Shown piece after piece: positions 12,557 through 24,547 of a stretch of 64,000 nt of DNA. Source of the DNA: Erythrophleum ivorense (lineage: Eukaryota; Streptophyta; Magnoliopsida; Fabales; Fabaceae); the NCBI GenBank assembly GCA_026724425.1, contig JAIUCV010000574.1:310001-374000 (forward strand), given 5' to 3'. The number at the start of each line of letters is the position of its first letter. Position 1 is the first letter of the stretch. The notes beneath the pieces are model-generated. The model was not told the DNA's origin. It worked only from the letters and a program-made list of their open reading frames with translations, and made no database searches. Position numbers and translations under genes: made by a program.

Positions 12557-13784
12557 ACTCTTTCTCCCATATATTTATTTTTACCTAGGTAAAGCTCAAG
12601 GACCAAATAGAAGAGGCAATTTGGCTTGAGGTGGAAAGATTGACACTAGAATAGGAATTTTCAGTACTTGGATGTCAAGAGTTTTGTACAATAGTTGTAT
12701 GTATGATGTAAATGGCTGAACATATGTAAAAACATGTATTTATGATGAGTAAAAGGATTTTAGAACCAATTGTGTATGTATATATGTTTTTGACATCCAC
12801 ATGCTTAATTAAGCACTTGTAGCTTGGTATGTGAGAGCAAATGAGGAAGTGGTTTTGAGATGCATGAGTAATTGGACCTCTTAGACAAGTTTTGTATGCT
12901 GTTTTTAAGCATTCTCATGTGCTCAAGAGGTTATGGTTAGGGTAGGAAAGCATTTGAGTTGAATTTGACCCCAATTAGTGCTTAAAAAGTCAATGTTTGC
13001 ACCATATACCCCAAGCTAACCAAATGAATGAATTTAAGCTTGAAATTCACCATAAATATAGATCTCATCTAGAGATTTTTTCTGAGCTAAGAACTACATT
13101 ATTTGGAGCTCTAGAGAATTAATTATGAATTTTCAAAGTTCGAACAATTATGTAGATTTGGTCTAATTACTATTTATATGGTCAGTGAATGTTTCTATCT
13201 CATTCAAGGGTTAAATGAAATCTAATGCTCATGAAATTTACAGGCATCAACTTGACATGATAAGCTTTTTGTAGCAATTGAGATCACCCCAATTGGAGCT
13301 TTGTAGAGGGAGAATCGAATTTTTAAAATTGATGGTTAGTATCAGGATGCAACAGGACCTTTGGTACCATTATATTTTTTTGTGATTCAAATGATGTTTT
13401 CTTGGTCTGAAACTATTTTTAGTCATTAGTTAACATCCAGAACTTTCCAGAAAGCTATAATGTGCTTGATTTTGATTTTTCTAAAATTAGTTATGATTTT
13501 TCAAAGTTCATATTAGTAAATTATCTTTACAACCCGAGAGCAGAAATGCAAATCCGTGAGAAATACGTCTTGATCTATGTTGTATGCCTCAAATTGTGTT
13601 GTTTTTGATTTTTTTGGATATGGTATGGATGAAAATGATTTAAGGTAAATTTAAATGACTCATGTGGGCAAAATTGAACAATTTTGGTATCCATATGCTT
13701 GATTTCTATTGTTAAAGTATGCAAACTCCACGCAAATGAGTATGTAATGCTTTGAATATTATGGTATGAACTTATGGTATTACA

Positions 13785-14644
13785 TCAAACCTCTGGTTCT
13801 TTATGTTCTCTATTGGAAGTCAAGTCTCCTTTCAAATGAATGTAGAAACTACTTGTTGTAAATATCATGATGTAGCTTTTTTCCTTCTCTTATTTTTTAG
13901 CTGTTGTAAATAGTTATTAGTGCAACTTCATTTTCTTGCTTAACATCATAGTGTCAATTTAGTGTATTAATGATTATATGAACATTGGAAGCTTGATGAT
14001 TGCCTTGCTACTTCTATTATGAGACTTCTGGTTTTTCTAAGGGAAATTAGCTATTACATTCTCTTGATAAGAAAGAAGTTGTTCGATTTTGTTGTAGTTA
14101 CTTGTAGCCATGTCTACCACATTTTTCATTCATTATGAATTTGTTGTAGGCACATTTATTCTCCTTGGTCTATTTCTCTTTCATCATAAGCAAGATTTTG
14201 TTTGCTTGGAATATTCAATTAAATGTATTATATTTGTCACCTTAATTTAATGTTCAACAATTTGCAAATTTAAGGATACAAGGGAACTTGAAGATGACAT
14301 TTTAGAAAAAAAATATTAAATAAAATTTATGATGATAAGTTGTGATATAAGATCTTAAAGTAAAAATTTTATTACTTTGGAATCAACAAAAAGCTTGGTG
14401 ATACAAGATATTCCTAGAATTTCTATTAACAATTTAAGGACTGCTTGTGAATTGTGATAGTTGAAATTTAAGTGGAAAGGATCTTATGTGATGAACATTG
14501 TTGAAATGTCTAAAGCAAAAAGTGAGTACTTAGGTATATTGTTAGATTGTTAATTGCTAATCATAGAGGATACAAAAGGCCAATTGTCTATATATTATTC
14601 ACTTCAAGGTTTTTTTTTCCTTACATAGGGATGTAATGAATAGT
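13785..14644. other. Unassigned AT-rich stretch between C and the CACTA-like element
   Basis: No coding potential or recognised repeat is seen apart from the right copy of the TCAAA target duplication at its left edge. Confidence 0.5.
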
Positions 14645-15714
14645 CACTAAAAAATATATTTTTTGTAACGGTTTCGTGTAACCATTACTTAAAACACATT
14701 TAGATGCAATTGTTTCAATTGTTGTAAAAGTAACTGCTACAAAATTGCATCGATTGTAAAACAATAGCTGCAAAAGTTTAGTTTTTTTTTTTATTTGTAA
14801 TGGTTGCTTTAGCAGTGGTTGCAACTACTATTAAAATTTTAAAACAAACTTATACCATTTGATAGATCATATCTAGATTTCAAATCTAGATCTAAATTTT
14901 TCCTTTAATCACGATGCACTTTCTCCAGCCATATGAACTGCCTATCATTGACACAAATTGCCACACACACCATTCGTTGTCTACATGCTGTCATGCTATC
15001 CATCTACCTTTCTCGCCACATTTCAACCCCTGTCACCCATTTTTCACCATTTTCAACCATTGAAAGGCATTTTCTTCCATTTTTCTCCATTTTTTTAATG
15101 CATTGATTGGTTGATAACTAGAAATGTGTTCTAGTTGTGTTGTTCACTTAGATTTGTGTAGTTTTTATTTTTTTTAGAATTTTCAGGATTGATTTTTTTA
15201 TATTTGATTCAAATAAATTATTTTTATATGTTGTTTAGATCTAATACAACACTTGGAATTTTAGAATAATAATGATATATATATATATATATTAATATCA
15301 CTTCAAGTTCTATGCTTTCTAATATTTGTGGTATTTCTCCTTTTTTTTTGGATGTATTAATTGGTTGCTAACTAGACATTTGTTTTTGTTGAGTTGTTTA
15401 CTTAGATTTGTGTAGTTTTTTTTTTCTTTAGATTTTTCAGTTACGATGATATTGCTTAGAATTTTAGGATAATAATACTTTTTAATGTTTGAGACTTGCA
15501 AGCTGCAATTCGTTCAAATTCTAATAGTATTACTTTGTCTAATATTTGAGATATGAGACTATTATTAAAAATAAATTTAGTTTTATGTAAATTGTGAAAC
15601 ATGCTTGACTATAATAGTAATTTAAAAAAAAAATCACTTTCTCTTAAGTTCTTTTTTCCTAGCATATGAACTTATATAGGTGTTTTCTTTCTATATTTAT
15701 TTATTTCTAATTGT

Positions 15715-16015
15715 GATTTGTGTTTGACAATATTGTGATTGTAGTTTTGGTAATATGTTTATATTTGAAAATATTATGATTGTGGGTTGTTGAATCAACC
15801 ATGTTTGGTAATATCTTGATTATGGGTTGTGGGTTTGATAATATTTTTCTTAGGGTTTGTAGAATTGATGATATTTGGTAATATTGCAATTATTGATTGT
15901 GGAATTGGTCATACTTGGCAATATTTGTAACTGTGGTTTGTGTTTGGCAATGTTTTGATTGTGATTTTGGTAATAGACTCATATTTAGAAATATTGTGAT
16001 CATAGTTTTGGTAAT
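15715..16015 (+). repeat. Degenerate TTTGGTAATATTGTGATTGTGG repeat
   Basis: The phrase TTGGTAATAT(T)..GATTGTGG(T)TTGT recurs six or more times at irregular spacing of about 25-55 bases. It lies inside the CACTA-like element. It has no coding sense. Confidence 0.6.
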
Positions 16016-16289
16016 ATTGGTGAAATTTAGCATTGGTTTCAAAACTAGAATAAACTGACCAGTTTAACCAATTAGACCAAAAACCAGTCTTTGGTCCTAT
16101 TTAGTTAGCCTTTAAAACTAGTTAGCTTAAGAACCAGTCAAAAACCAATGAGAATCAGAAAAACTAGTTGAACTAGTTTGATAAATTATTTTGAAAAAGT
16201 AGTAGTCAAGACTCAAACATGCAACCCTCCACCAAGTGTTAAGCCATATGAACCACCAATTTCCTTCAATAATATTACACATTTTTTAA

Positions 16290-16740
16290 TATATATATCA
16301 ATGATATAATATAATAAATAATTATATATAATTATATATATCATATATATATATTATATATAAAAACATCTAAACTAATATATATACTATTTATAACTAT
16401 ATTTTTAATTTTGTTAAATTTTTTCATTAGATAAATTATTTCTTCTAATTTATAATTTCTAGACCCTTTGCTTTTTTGTTTTTTTAATAATAAGTGGGAT
16501 CTTAATATAATTTGATAATCCCAAAAACTCAAAATTAAATACTCTTAAATTTTAATGATGATTAATTTTTATTTTTTAATTAAAAAATGAGTTCTCAAAC
16601 ATTTTAAGAAACATAAAAATAATAATTAAATATTTAAAATTTAGTATTATTTATTATATTAAAATGTTATCTTATAATATTTAATAATTATATATATATA
16701 TATATTTAATTATTACTGATAAAACTATAATTAAATCATT
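16290..16740. repeat. TA-rich low-complexity block
   Basis: Runs of TATATA and AATTATATAT occur at 16295-16360 and 16685-16710, in sequence that is almost entirely A and T. A shorter (AT)n run lies at 15270-15292. Confidence 0.7.
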
Positions 16741-17680
16741 AAATCATGAACTGGTATTTCTACCAGTTCAATTATTGGTCTAATTTTAAAAACATTGATA
16801 TTTGGTAATATTATGGTTATGTAGGAAAAGATTTCCAAACAAAATCTAGTTCAATGTCTTTTTCACAGGAAATATGATCTAAAATTCATTGGCTTTTGTT
16901 TTGGGAAGTCAAGAGCACTATGGTCATGTTTGAGGCTTGGCATTGGATCTTTTTCCATCTTGAGTGTTTGGACATTTCACCCGCTTGTATAGTAGGATGA
17001 GTTCTTCTACCCATTATACTACAAAGCTAAAAGTCAAGTTTCTTAATCACTAATAATAGTGGTTAAGCAAGTAAGAAAGCTTGACGCAACAATAGCTTTC
17101 ATTTTCTAAAATTATCAGAGTTACCTTTTGTTTCCTTTGAAACTTCAACAGTTATATTTATAATAAATCTATTGAATAATGTTTATTTCTTTTAATTTAA
17201 TTTTTATATGTTTCTAATGATATTTTATATTTTTAATTTAGGTGCCTAATTAAGAGAACGGGCATTGAGCAAGTGTAATAGAACATTCTCTACTATCTTC
17301 CAATCAATAAGAAGGCCATTGGTAGATTTATCACTTATAGAATCTTTTGTTAAATAATATTATAATTGTATGACCTATCTATTAAGTTGTAGGATTTTTA
17401 TTTTTGTGATAGTATTGTTACATTTACTAGATCTAATTTTTAAGTTCACATCTAATTATGATTTAAAATTTATAATTGTTGTGATTATTAGGTACTAGTT
17501 ATTTTTAGCTATATTTATAATTAGTTCAAAAATTTAGAAAAAATAAAACCAAAATAAAAAATAGCTACAGTTGCAATAGTGATGGTTTGAACTATCACCA
17601 TAAGGGATTTGGGTTTTTGCAATGGTTGTTACACAACCACTATTAAATCAATGCTATAACTTGCTAGCAATTGTGTCAAA

Positions 17681-17946
17681 CACTACAAAGAAACTTATTG
17701 CGATGATTGTTTCCATAGTTGAAAACAACCGTTGCAATATGACTAGACAATGAACTTTTAGCAGTGGATTTCATAACCATAGCTAAAGTTTTCAGCCACA
17801 TTTCTTTTAGTGATGGTTAAAACTATTGTTATGTTTAAAAATGATCATTGTAAAATGCCAATTTTTTTTAGGTAAGTAAGTCTTTTCTTTTTCGTTACAT
17901 ACTGTTGCAAAAAGCTTATTGTGACAATTGTTCTTATGGTTAAAAA
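17681..17946 (+). repeat. Tandemly duplicated CACTA-type segment, unit 1
   Basis: This segment runs from CACTACAAAGAAACTTATTG through the phrase TAGCTAAAGTTTTC and GCCAATTTTTTTT to AAGTAAGTCTTTTC. The sequence that starts near 17925 and continues after D at 20626-20870 repeats it at similar length, with many transitions. Aligning the two units shows that D interrupted unit 2 without loss of bases. Confidence 0.65.
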
Positions 17947-18004
17947 TGTAACAACCAGAAAAAACAAGAAGTTAACAATTTTTTAAATCCTGAAATTTTT
18001 CTAA

Positions 18005-18215
18005 GTCTGCTAGTTATAGTGAGAAATGACCTAACTATAGTGAAAGTGCCTTTTCACTATAGTGAGAATGCTTCTAGCTATAACGAGTGTGGGCATCCTA
18101 TATAAAAATCAGGGAGTTTCTTACAATAGTACGTGTCGTAGCGAAAACAAGGGTTTGAGACTAATACATGCTCACCATAGCGAGGGTTATTCTTCGCTAT
18201 AACAAGGGTTAGTCC
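18005..18215 (+). repeat. CTATAGTGAG array in the 5' part of D
   Basis: About six degenerate units occur: AGTTATAGTGAG, AACTATAGTGAA, CACTATAGTGAG, AGCTATAACGAG, ACCATAGCGAGG and CGCTATAACAAG. The consensus tends towards the self-complementary TCGCTATAGCGA. The array takes a place comparable to the TTCGCCGCGGCGAA array of family 2. Confidence 0.6.
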
Positions 18216-18919
18216 GAAAAAGCATAAAAAAAGAGAATTTGACTTCTTAAAGTGTCCAAATTCATTCTTTCTCTCTTAACCGACCTAAGCTTCATCCAAG
18301 GTAGAGAAAAAGGCTTGAGAGAGAGAGGGAAACTAGGAGAAGCTAAGAGAGAAGGAAAGGAAGCCAAGGAAGAAAGGTAAGAACTTTTAAAGCTCTTCAT
18401 GCTTCTTCTTCTTGATTTTATTCTTCTCCTTCTAAGGTTCCTTTCCATAGGTTATTGAGTAAGAAAGCTCGGTTCTAACCTAGAATGAGCAAGAAACCCT
18501 TGAAAGAGAGTATGATAAGTTAAGAAATGCAAAAAAAAAAAAAGAGAAGAATAGTTAGTGAAATTCTAGAGAGAGAGAACCCCTAGTTTCTTATATGCTT
18601 TGTAGGGTTTGCTATAAAGAACCCCCTAGCTTTGTAAATAATTGTTGAGTCATGAGAGAGTAATTCCATGCTCTTTATTATGTCTAGGCTCAAGAGAAGC
18701 AGCTCCATCTAGTTGTAATTGTGAAATCAAGAAGGGAGAAGAGAAATTGAAAGGGAAGGCTTGTGTTGACTTATAAGGTAGCTCTTTACTCTTTCTTGTT
18801 GTATTCTTGGATGTGTAATGGTCATTGTATGCTTGTGTATGCTTGTATTGTGAGACATGCCATTTGATGTTGCCTTGATACATTGGTACCAATATGCTTG
18901 TGTTTTGGATTGTGAAAAT

Positions 18920-19050
18920 TGCTCGGGTGAGGTAGTGCCAAAAGTCCCTTGAGATGGGTGAGGTGGAGCTAAAAGTTCCCAAACTAAGGGTGAGACTACT
19001 CCAAAAGTCCCAAAAATCAGGTGAGGTTAGACCAAAAGTCCCTAGAGCTT
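18920..19050 (+). repeat. 30-bp array in copy D
   Basis: Four units of about 30-31 bases read GGTGAGGTAGTGCCAAAAGT and close variants. The last ends about 124 bases before the hairpin. Confidence 0.75.
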
Positions 19051-19173
19051 ATTCTTGGCATTGATATGATAATCATGACATGAAAATCATGTGTTGTGCA
19101 ATTGTGAATGGTTTGCATGTTTTGACTTATTTATATATCTTGATTGCTTCCTTGAATGAGTGTATGAGCTATT

Positions 19174-19190
19174 GAGATTCTATGAATCTC
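19174..19190 (+). other. Conserved LTR hairpin, copy D
   Basis: GAGATTC-TAT-GAATCTC is a perfect seven-pair stem, followed by ACCCCC. It is followed about 30 bases later by TAGGTGGAGGTCAAGGAG. Confidence 0.65.
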
Positions 19191-20870
19191 ACCCCCTTCC
19201 TTCTCCCATCTTAACATGTTAGGTGGAGGTCAAGGAGATCAAAGTGCACACCAAAGAGCCTAGTTGAGCATGCTTAAGGAGTTGTATAGCTATTTTCGTT
19301 CTTTTAATGTAAAGAGGTGCCAAAATGAATATGCACCTATTATTTTTTAGATGTAAATGCTTAAGCAAGTGTAAAAGTATGTATGAATGATGTATGAACC
19401 ATGTATAGAGTCAAAGCAATGAAATTATGAGATTTGGCTCCTTTGTGACTTATCTGTAGTAGTGTATTTTTGCCCGTAGCATAGTAAGTTTGAGATGTAT
19501 GATGATATGAACCACTTGGATATTTCATATATGCTATTTTTATACTTTAAAACTTGCGCAAGAGGTGCTAGAACATGTAGGAGGCCATTTGAACCTACTT
19601 TGAACAATTTATGGTGTCAAAATAGCCAAATTTGTGAGTTTCATCAAAATATGACTAAATGAGCTCTTCTTGATATAAAATTTGGTATGCCTCTAGAGCT
19701 TGTTGAGGGCTTCTTGGAAAGTTAAAGTAGGTAATATTTAGAGGTCTAGGGAATATTTGGCGAATTTTTGAAGTTGGAGAATTTTCTGGTTTTGGTTATT
19801 GTACTGTGCAACTAGGTCCGAAAATGAATCTGTGTCATTCATGGACAAATGATGTCTGATTGTCATGAAATTTTATGGGAATAAACTAGATATCCACAAT
19901 GAACTATATCAATTAGGAACACCTCAATCAGAGGTCTGTAGAGGGAGAAAAAACTTTCTGAAGTTCTATGTTAGCATCAGGGAAGCCATCCTACCTTTGT
20001 TGTTGTTCCATTAGTTTTCAAGGTCTAAAGGCTATTAAAATGATCTAAAGTTATTTTTTCCCTCTAATTAACATCTGTATCTTTCCATATTGGTGTAGTT
20101 TGCCCAGATTATATTTTTTTGGAATTAGTTATGAATTTTTGATGTTCATGACAACAAGCTGCATCAGTACCAGGGACAGCCAGACCTCTGTCTCTTTTTT
20201 GATATCAAACATGGTCTAAACGCTGAGATTGTCATTTGGAATTATTTTTAATGTAAATTTAACATCCATATCTTTCTAGAAAGCTATGGCTTGCTTGATT
20301 CTCATTTTTCTAAAATTAGTTATGATTTTTCAAATTTAGAAGCCAAAAATCTAACTTTTGGGCCCATTTGAGAAATTGCATTTTCTTGGTTTTTGGCTTC
20401 ATATCCATGGGTCATGGGCTTTTTTATGCTATGTATAAGTTGTATAAATGGAGTTTGAGTAGTGAATGTAAATGATGGGTTCACAGGACCCACGGGGCAA
20501 AATATGAGCGTTTAAACCCCGACTTAAAGTGTTAGAATACCAAGGTTTTGGTCCTTTTCATTAGAAATCATATAGAATCAAGTCAAGAGGGAGATTAATT
20601 GAGGATAAGATATTATGGTGTTACAAAAAATAATTATTGCAATGTGACACAACAATTACGAAAGACTAATTGTGATGGTTGTTCTTGCAATTGAAAACAA
20701 TTGCCATAATGTGATTGACAATGGAGCTTTTAACAGCGATATCCACTGCTAAAGTTTTTGGCAACCGTTGTTTTTAATTATGGTTAAAACCTTTGCTATG
20801 TTCAAAAATAGTCATTGCAAAATGCTAGTTTTTGGTATTGAGTAAGTCCTTTCTTTGTTACTACATGTAA

Positions 20871-21994
20871 CATATGTCTAGTAGCCAAGGTTGAAAGTGA
20901 AAATTTGAAATACCAATCATATATTATTAAGCATAATGTGATTAGACATCGTGATAAAAGCAAGTAAGCATTAGTATTTTCTCTTCTCCAATGCTTTATT
21001 ATTATTGAGATAAGTCAATTCATTTAAGCTATAGAAGTTAAAGCATTATAAACTTGTAATTTATTTGCTTAATCTACTCAGTAATCACATGGGTCTTCTT
21101 TGTTGTGATTACCATAATATAAAGCTTTCCAAGTTCTAATTAATTCTCTTTTTTATTACCATAAAATTCATTATCAAAAGTCAATTTATTTTGGTTTTTA
21201 TTTCATGTGTGCATGAACATTTAAATTGTTGTTATGGTTTAAATAAACTTTCCTATATTTCTATATTAAAAATATTATCAGTCACGTAAATGTATGATTG
21301 AGTTTGCTTTTTCTCTTATTATTAGGTGGTAGAAGAAACTTTGTAAGGTAAGTAAGGCAACGAGAAGTTCTTGAATAAAGAGATTAAGAAATCCCCTTAT
21401 AACTGCACTATAAAAACAAACAAAAATTAAATAAAACATCTTTGTTAACTATGCATCTTTTCTATATAACAACCCTAGACACTTGGAACACCACATCCAA
21501 GCCATGTAAACAATCATGTTAGCTACTAAGTTTGGAGACTAATTATGGTCCTTAAAATTCTAGCATTTATCCCTTACCATATGCAACATATATAGTTCTA
21601 TAGAAGTGGCACTCTAAAGGATCTTCTTGGTTTTCTCACCCTAAGAAATAAAAATAGCCCAGTTTGTAATGCTTGTGGACACCCATATTTAACCAAATTA
21701 GCTAATTAAGCAACTTATTCTTAATATTCCATGAATATTATAGAATATACTACTAGGTGACCATGAACCCATTTCTTAAATCACATAACTCAAATGTTAG
21801 GAGTTAATGCCTGACTTAGTTTTCAAACTTGGAATAGATTATTGGTATCAATCTTTGAAAATAGAAACATTAAAGGCCAATGGATATGCAAATGGAGGGG
21901 GATAGGGCTACCTTGTATTTTTAGCTGTTTTTCCTTTTTATTTTTATTAATTTTAGAGGATATCCATGCCATTAGTTGTATCTTTTACCTTTTC
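20871..21994. other. Unassigned AT-rich stretch
   Basis: No gene or recognised element is seen between the CACTA-like segment and copy E. Confidence 0.5.
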
Positions 21995-23469
21995 TGTAAC
22001 AAACGTAATTTTCATAAAACGACAAAATGAGCTGTATAAAAGTAAGTCCACTGAAATGACCTAGATAATATCCCAAAAAATTTGGGTTGAGTCCTAAACT
22101 CCTAAAAATGATAATTTTAGGCTCAAACAAAAATAAAAATAAAGTTAGGACAGAGAAATAATTTGCGACAGAAACTGATGAAACGTAATAGCATTTTCGT
22201 AAATAAGTATAACTTTTGAAAAACCATATAGGAAGGCTTTTTAAATGGAAGTTTTGAGTTGCCCAAGGTTCTCAGAAGCCTCGAAAACTATGGAAAGCCC
22301 CGGGACTGGTAAAGCCCCTCCAGTGTATGTTTTTCAACGTCAGTTGACCCAAACTTTAACCGGTTCATTCGGTAAGGTTTTAGCTCCAAATTGAGTGATT
22401 CTAAAGGCATTTTATTAAATTTAGAATCTAAATTTTATAATGGAAAAGATAGCTCTAAAAAAGGAGCTAAAACAAAGTCGAAACAAAATTGCCATTATAG
22501 AAGGACAAAATTAAAATTTTTGGAAAAGTATGCTTCTAGAAACTCCTACACACTTCTCCGTTCTTCTTCCACCTTCTTAAGCACGAAATTTTTGGCCCAA
22601 AATACAAAAGTTGATCTGCTCTCTTAGGTGCATCAAACGGGGAAGAAAAGGAGGAGAAAAATCAAGGAAAAGGTAAGGAAATTTGTAGATTTTCATGCTC
22701 CATCTTCCTCCAATCTTGTTCCTCTTCTTTCCTCCTTTCTTTCTATGGTTTAGTTGAGCTTTTTGGTTCTGTTTTAGGTCCAGAACCAAGGGGAGAATTT
22801 TGAATTTTCCAAGAAGAAAAGAACCAAGGAGAAAGACACTTAAAAGCTCACTTGAATCCTAGGTAATCCTTGCTTTTTGTTGCATCTTCTCTTCTCCCTC
22901 CCTTTGTGTGTATTTTGGCCAAGAACAAAACCAGAGGAGGGGAGGATGTTTTGTCCAAATACAAGGAAGGAAAAAGGATTTTAGGCCATGGGGAGATGGA
23001 ATATGGCAAGAAATTCTAAGAAAAACTAATAGAAAACAAGTTAGAAAAGTGTAGTATTTTTTAGGGTTTTGCAAAATCTGATTTTGTGTGAATGTTTCCT
23101 TGAGCTCTTAAGACCTTTAGAAAGCCTCCAAGTGGCTCTCCCATCAAAGAAAAATTGTGACAACCTTCCCTTCTAATCACTGTAATTATGATTAAATATA
23201 CGATTAATAATTAATTATCAAGGTTTGAGTGGTTACAATTTATCGCATTGTGAAAATATGGGAAAAATTTGAACCTTGATGTTAGGGTCATCACCATACC
23301 ACCTCAACATGACAAAAGTTGCATAAAAGAAATCCTACTACCATAAAGGGTTTATGATTCAACCATCTATTAGTTTCAATACCCAATAACCTCCCACAAG
23401 TGTTCCTATATCATCTCTTACCATTACCGTTGAAGAAATTGGGGTTTCTAAGCTAAAAGGAGTAGGTTG

Positions 23470-23905
23470 GGGACTTGCGCCGTGGCCAAGTTGCTTTCTG
23501 GGATCACTGGACTTTCGCCGCGGCCAACCTATGTAGCGCTGTGACGGAAATGCCTCCTGGAACTACTATTCTCAACTCCCACGATTCTCACCTCGGTGCA
23601 ATATATTTGCGTCGTGACGAGTTTTGCTTTTGTCCAACCCTTATTTTATTTCTTAGACTCGCGCCGCGGCAGGACATAATGCGTCGCGGCGAGTTCTGGT
23701 TCTGTTACCCTCTTGGGTGATTTTTTTCACTTTGCGCTGTGGCGAGATTTATCAGGCCGCGGCGCTCCTCGCCACTATCACTCTTGGGACCAATTTTCTT
23801 CCCTTGCGCCGCGGCAAGATTGGTTATGCCGCGGCGCCCTTCGGCTCTGTCTCTCATTTGGCCGCAGCGAAGCCTTTTTAGCCGCAGCGAGACTCCCTCC
23901 TGTGA
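23470..23905 (-). repeat. CpG-rich palindromic minisatellite in F
   Basis: The motif GCCGCGGC, in settings like TTGCGCCGCGGCAAG, occurs about ten times in both half-orientations with 20-45-base spacers, in sequence otherwise poor in CpG. The full motif TTCGCCGCGGCGAA is self-complementary. Some units have decayed by CG-to-TG/CA change. The open frames that cross it are by-products of its composition. Confidence 0.7.
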
Positions 23906-24533
23906 CAACAATACCTAAATTTTGCCCCCTACACTCCAAATCTTATCTTAGAAATACCCAAGTCCACCTACCCTTACTTTATGTGATTCTAATGGTGTTT
24001 ATCTACCCCATTGACCCATCAATCCATCCATTACCATTGCAAAATTTAAACACTACTTCCTACTTGCCCAACTAGCTCATATCAGCAAATTCATGAATAT
24101 ATGACAGCAAGAACATATGCATTAGCAGCAATTAACATCTCATGCACAACCCATAGAGATTTCATTCAACAATAGCTTATGTCTACATCCAAGGCATCAT
24201 ATGACTACAATTCCCATATGGTAATCCATATCACAATTTCAACAAAACTACATATATAATGCTATAAGTTCATACATTAATATTCAACTATAATGAGATT
24301 TAAATCCTTAACGATTACATTTCAATCAAACAAAATATGAACGTCTACACTTGGCAACATGATTACATGATGATGCTATGTAAACTAATAATAAAATTGT
24401 ATCTCTACTAAATAAGCCAGCCTAAGTATAGCCTTCTCCCATATGTTGGAGCTTATAGATTTTCATCCACTTGCTTCCCTTTATCCTTACCCGAAGAACC
24501 TTCACCTGAAATGTTAATCCCATGAAACGGGGT

Positions 24534-24547
24534 GAGATATAAATCTC
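24534..24547 (-). other. GAGAT hairpin in F
   Basis: GAGAT-ATAA-ATCTC is a five-pair stem. On the minus strand it is followed by ACCCCG and about 25 bases later by AGGTGAAGGTTCTTCGGG, the order seen after the hairpin in family 1. Confidence 0.55.

Larger units (their letters stand above)
10466..13784 (+). mobile_element. Family-1 solo LTR, copy C
   Basis: It begins TGTAACACCCGATTTGC and ends TATGGTATTACA. The flanks TCAAA (10461-10465) and TCAAA (13785-13789) are identical, the hallmark of an LTR-retrotransposon insertion. The length is 3319 bases. Order of parts: 5' block with GGAGTTGAAATGAGG, a leader-like purine-rich stretch near 11040-11250, the array at 12235-12400, the hairpin at 12540-12556, and the AT-rich 3' third. 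No internal retrotransposon domain is present, so it is best read as a solo LTR left by recombination, or a non-autonomous unit with LTR-like ends. Confidence 0.8.
17947..20625 (+). mobile_element. Family-1 solo LTR, copy D (short subfamily)
   Basis: It starts TGTAACAACCAG and ends TATTATGGTGTTACA, with AAAAA on both sides (17942-17946 and 20626-20630). The boundaries are confirmed independently: removing D and one AAAAA restores the length of the duplicated CACTA segment exactly. At 2679 bases it is the shortest full member. Its first 270 bases differ from the other copies and carry a CTATAGTGAG array instead. From about 18300 it follows the family layout: leader-like purine-rich stretch, four-unit 30-bp array (18920-19050), hairpin (19174-19190), AT-rich 3' third. 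No internal domain is present. Confidence 0.8.
14645..20850 (+). mobile_element. CACTA-like non-autonomous element, split by copy D
   Basis: The left end reads CACTAAAAAATAT and is followed by clustered subterminal phrases such as GTAACGG, GTAACCATTAC and GCAGTGGTTGCAAC. These are of the GTTGC/GCAAC type common in plant CACTA (EnSpm) elements. Similar phrases, including an internal CACTACAAAGAAAC at 17681, cluster at 17560-17946 and resume at 20626-20850 on the other side of copy D. The interior is AT-rich and holds no transposase, so it could only have moved with help from elsewhere. The right end is unclear (TTTTTTAGGTA near 17865 and TTTTTGGTA near 20835, each a poor match to the left tip), so the exact extent is uncertain. 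Confidence 0.45.

Noticed and set aside
23475..24075. Overlapping open frames with Arg/Gly/Ala-rich products on both strands.
   Set aside because: They follow the CpG-rich minisatellite of F, which lowers stop frequency in every frame; no domain is present.
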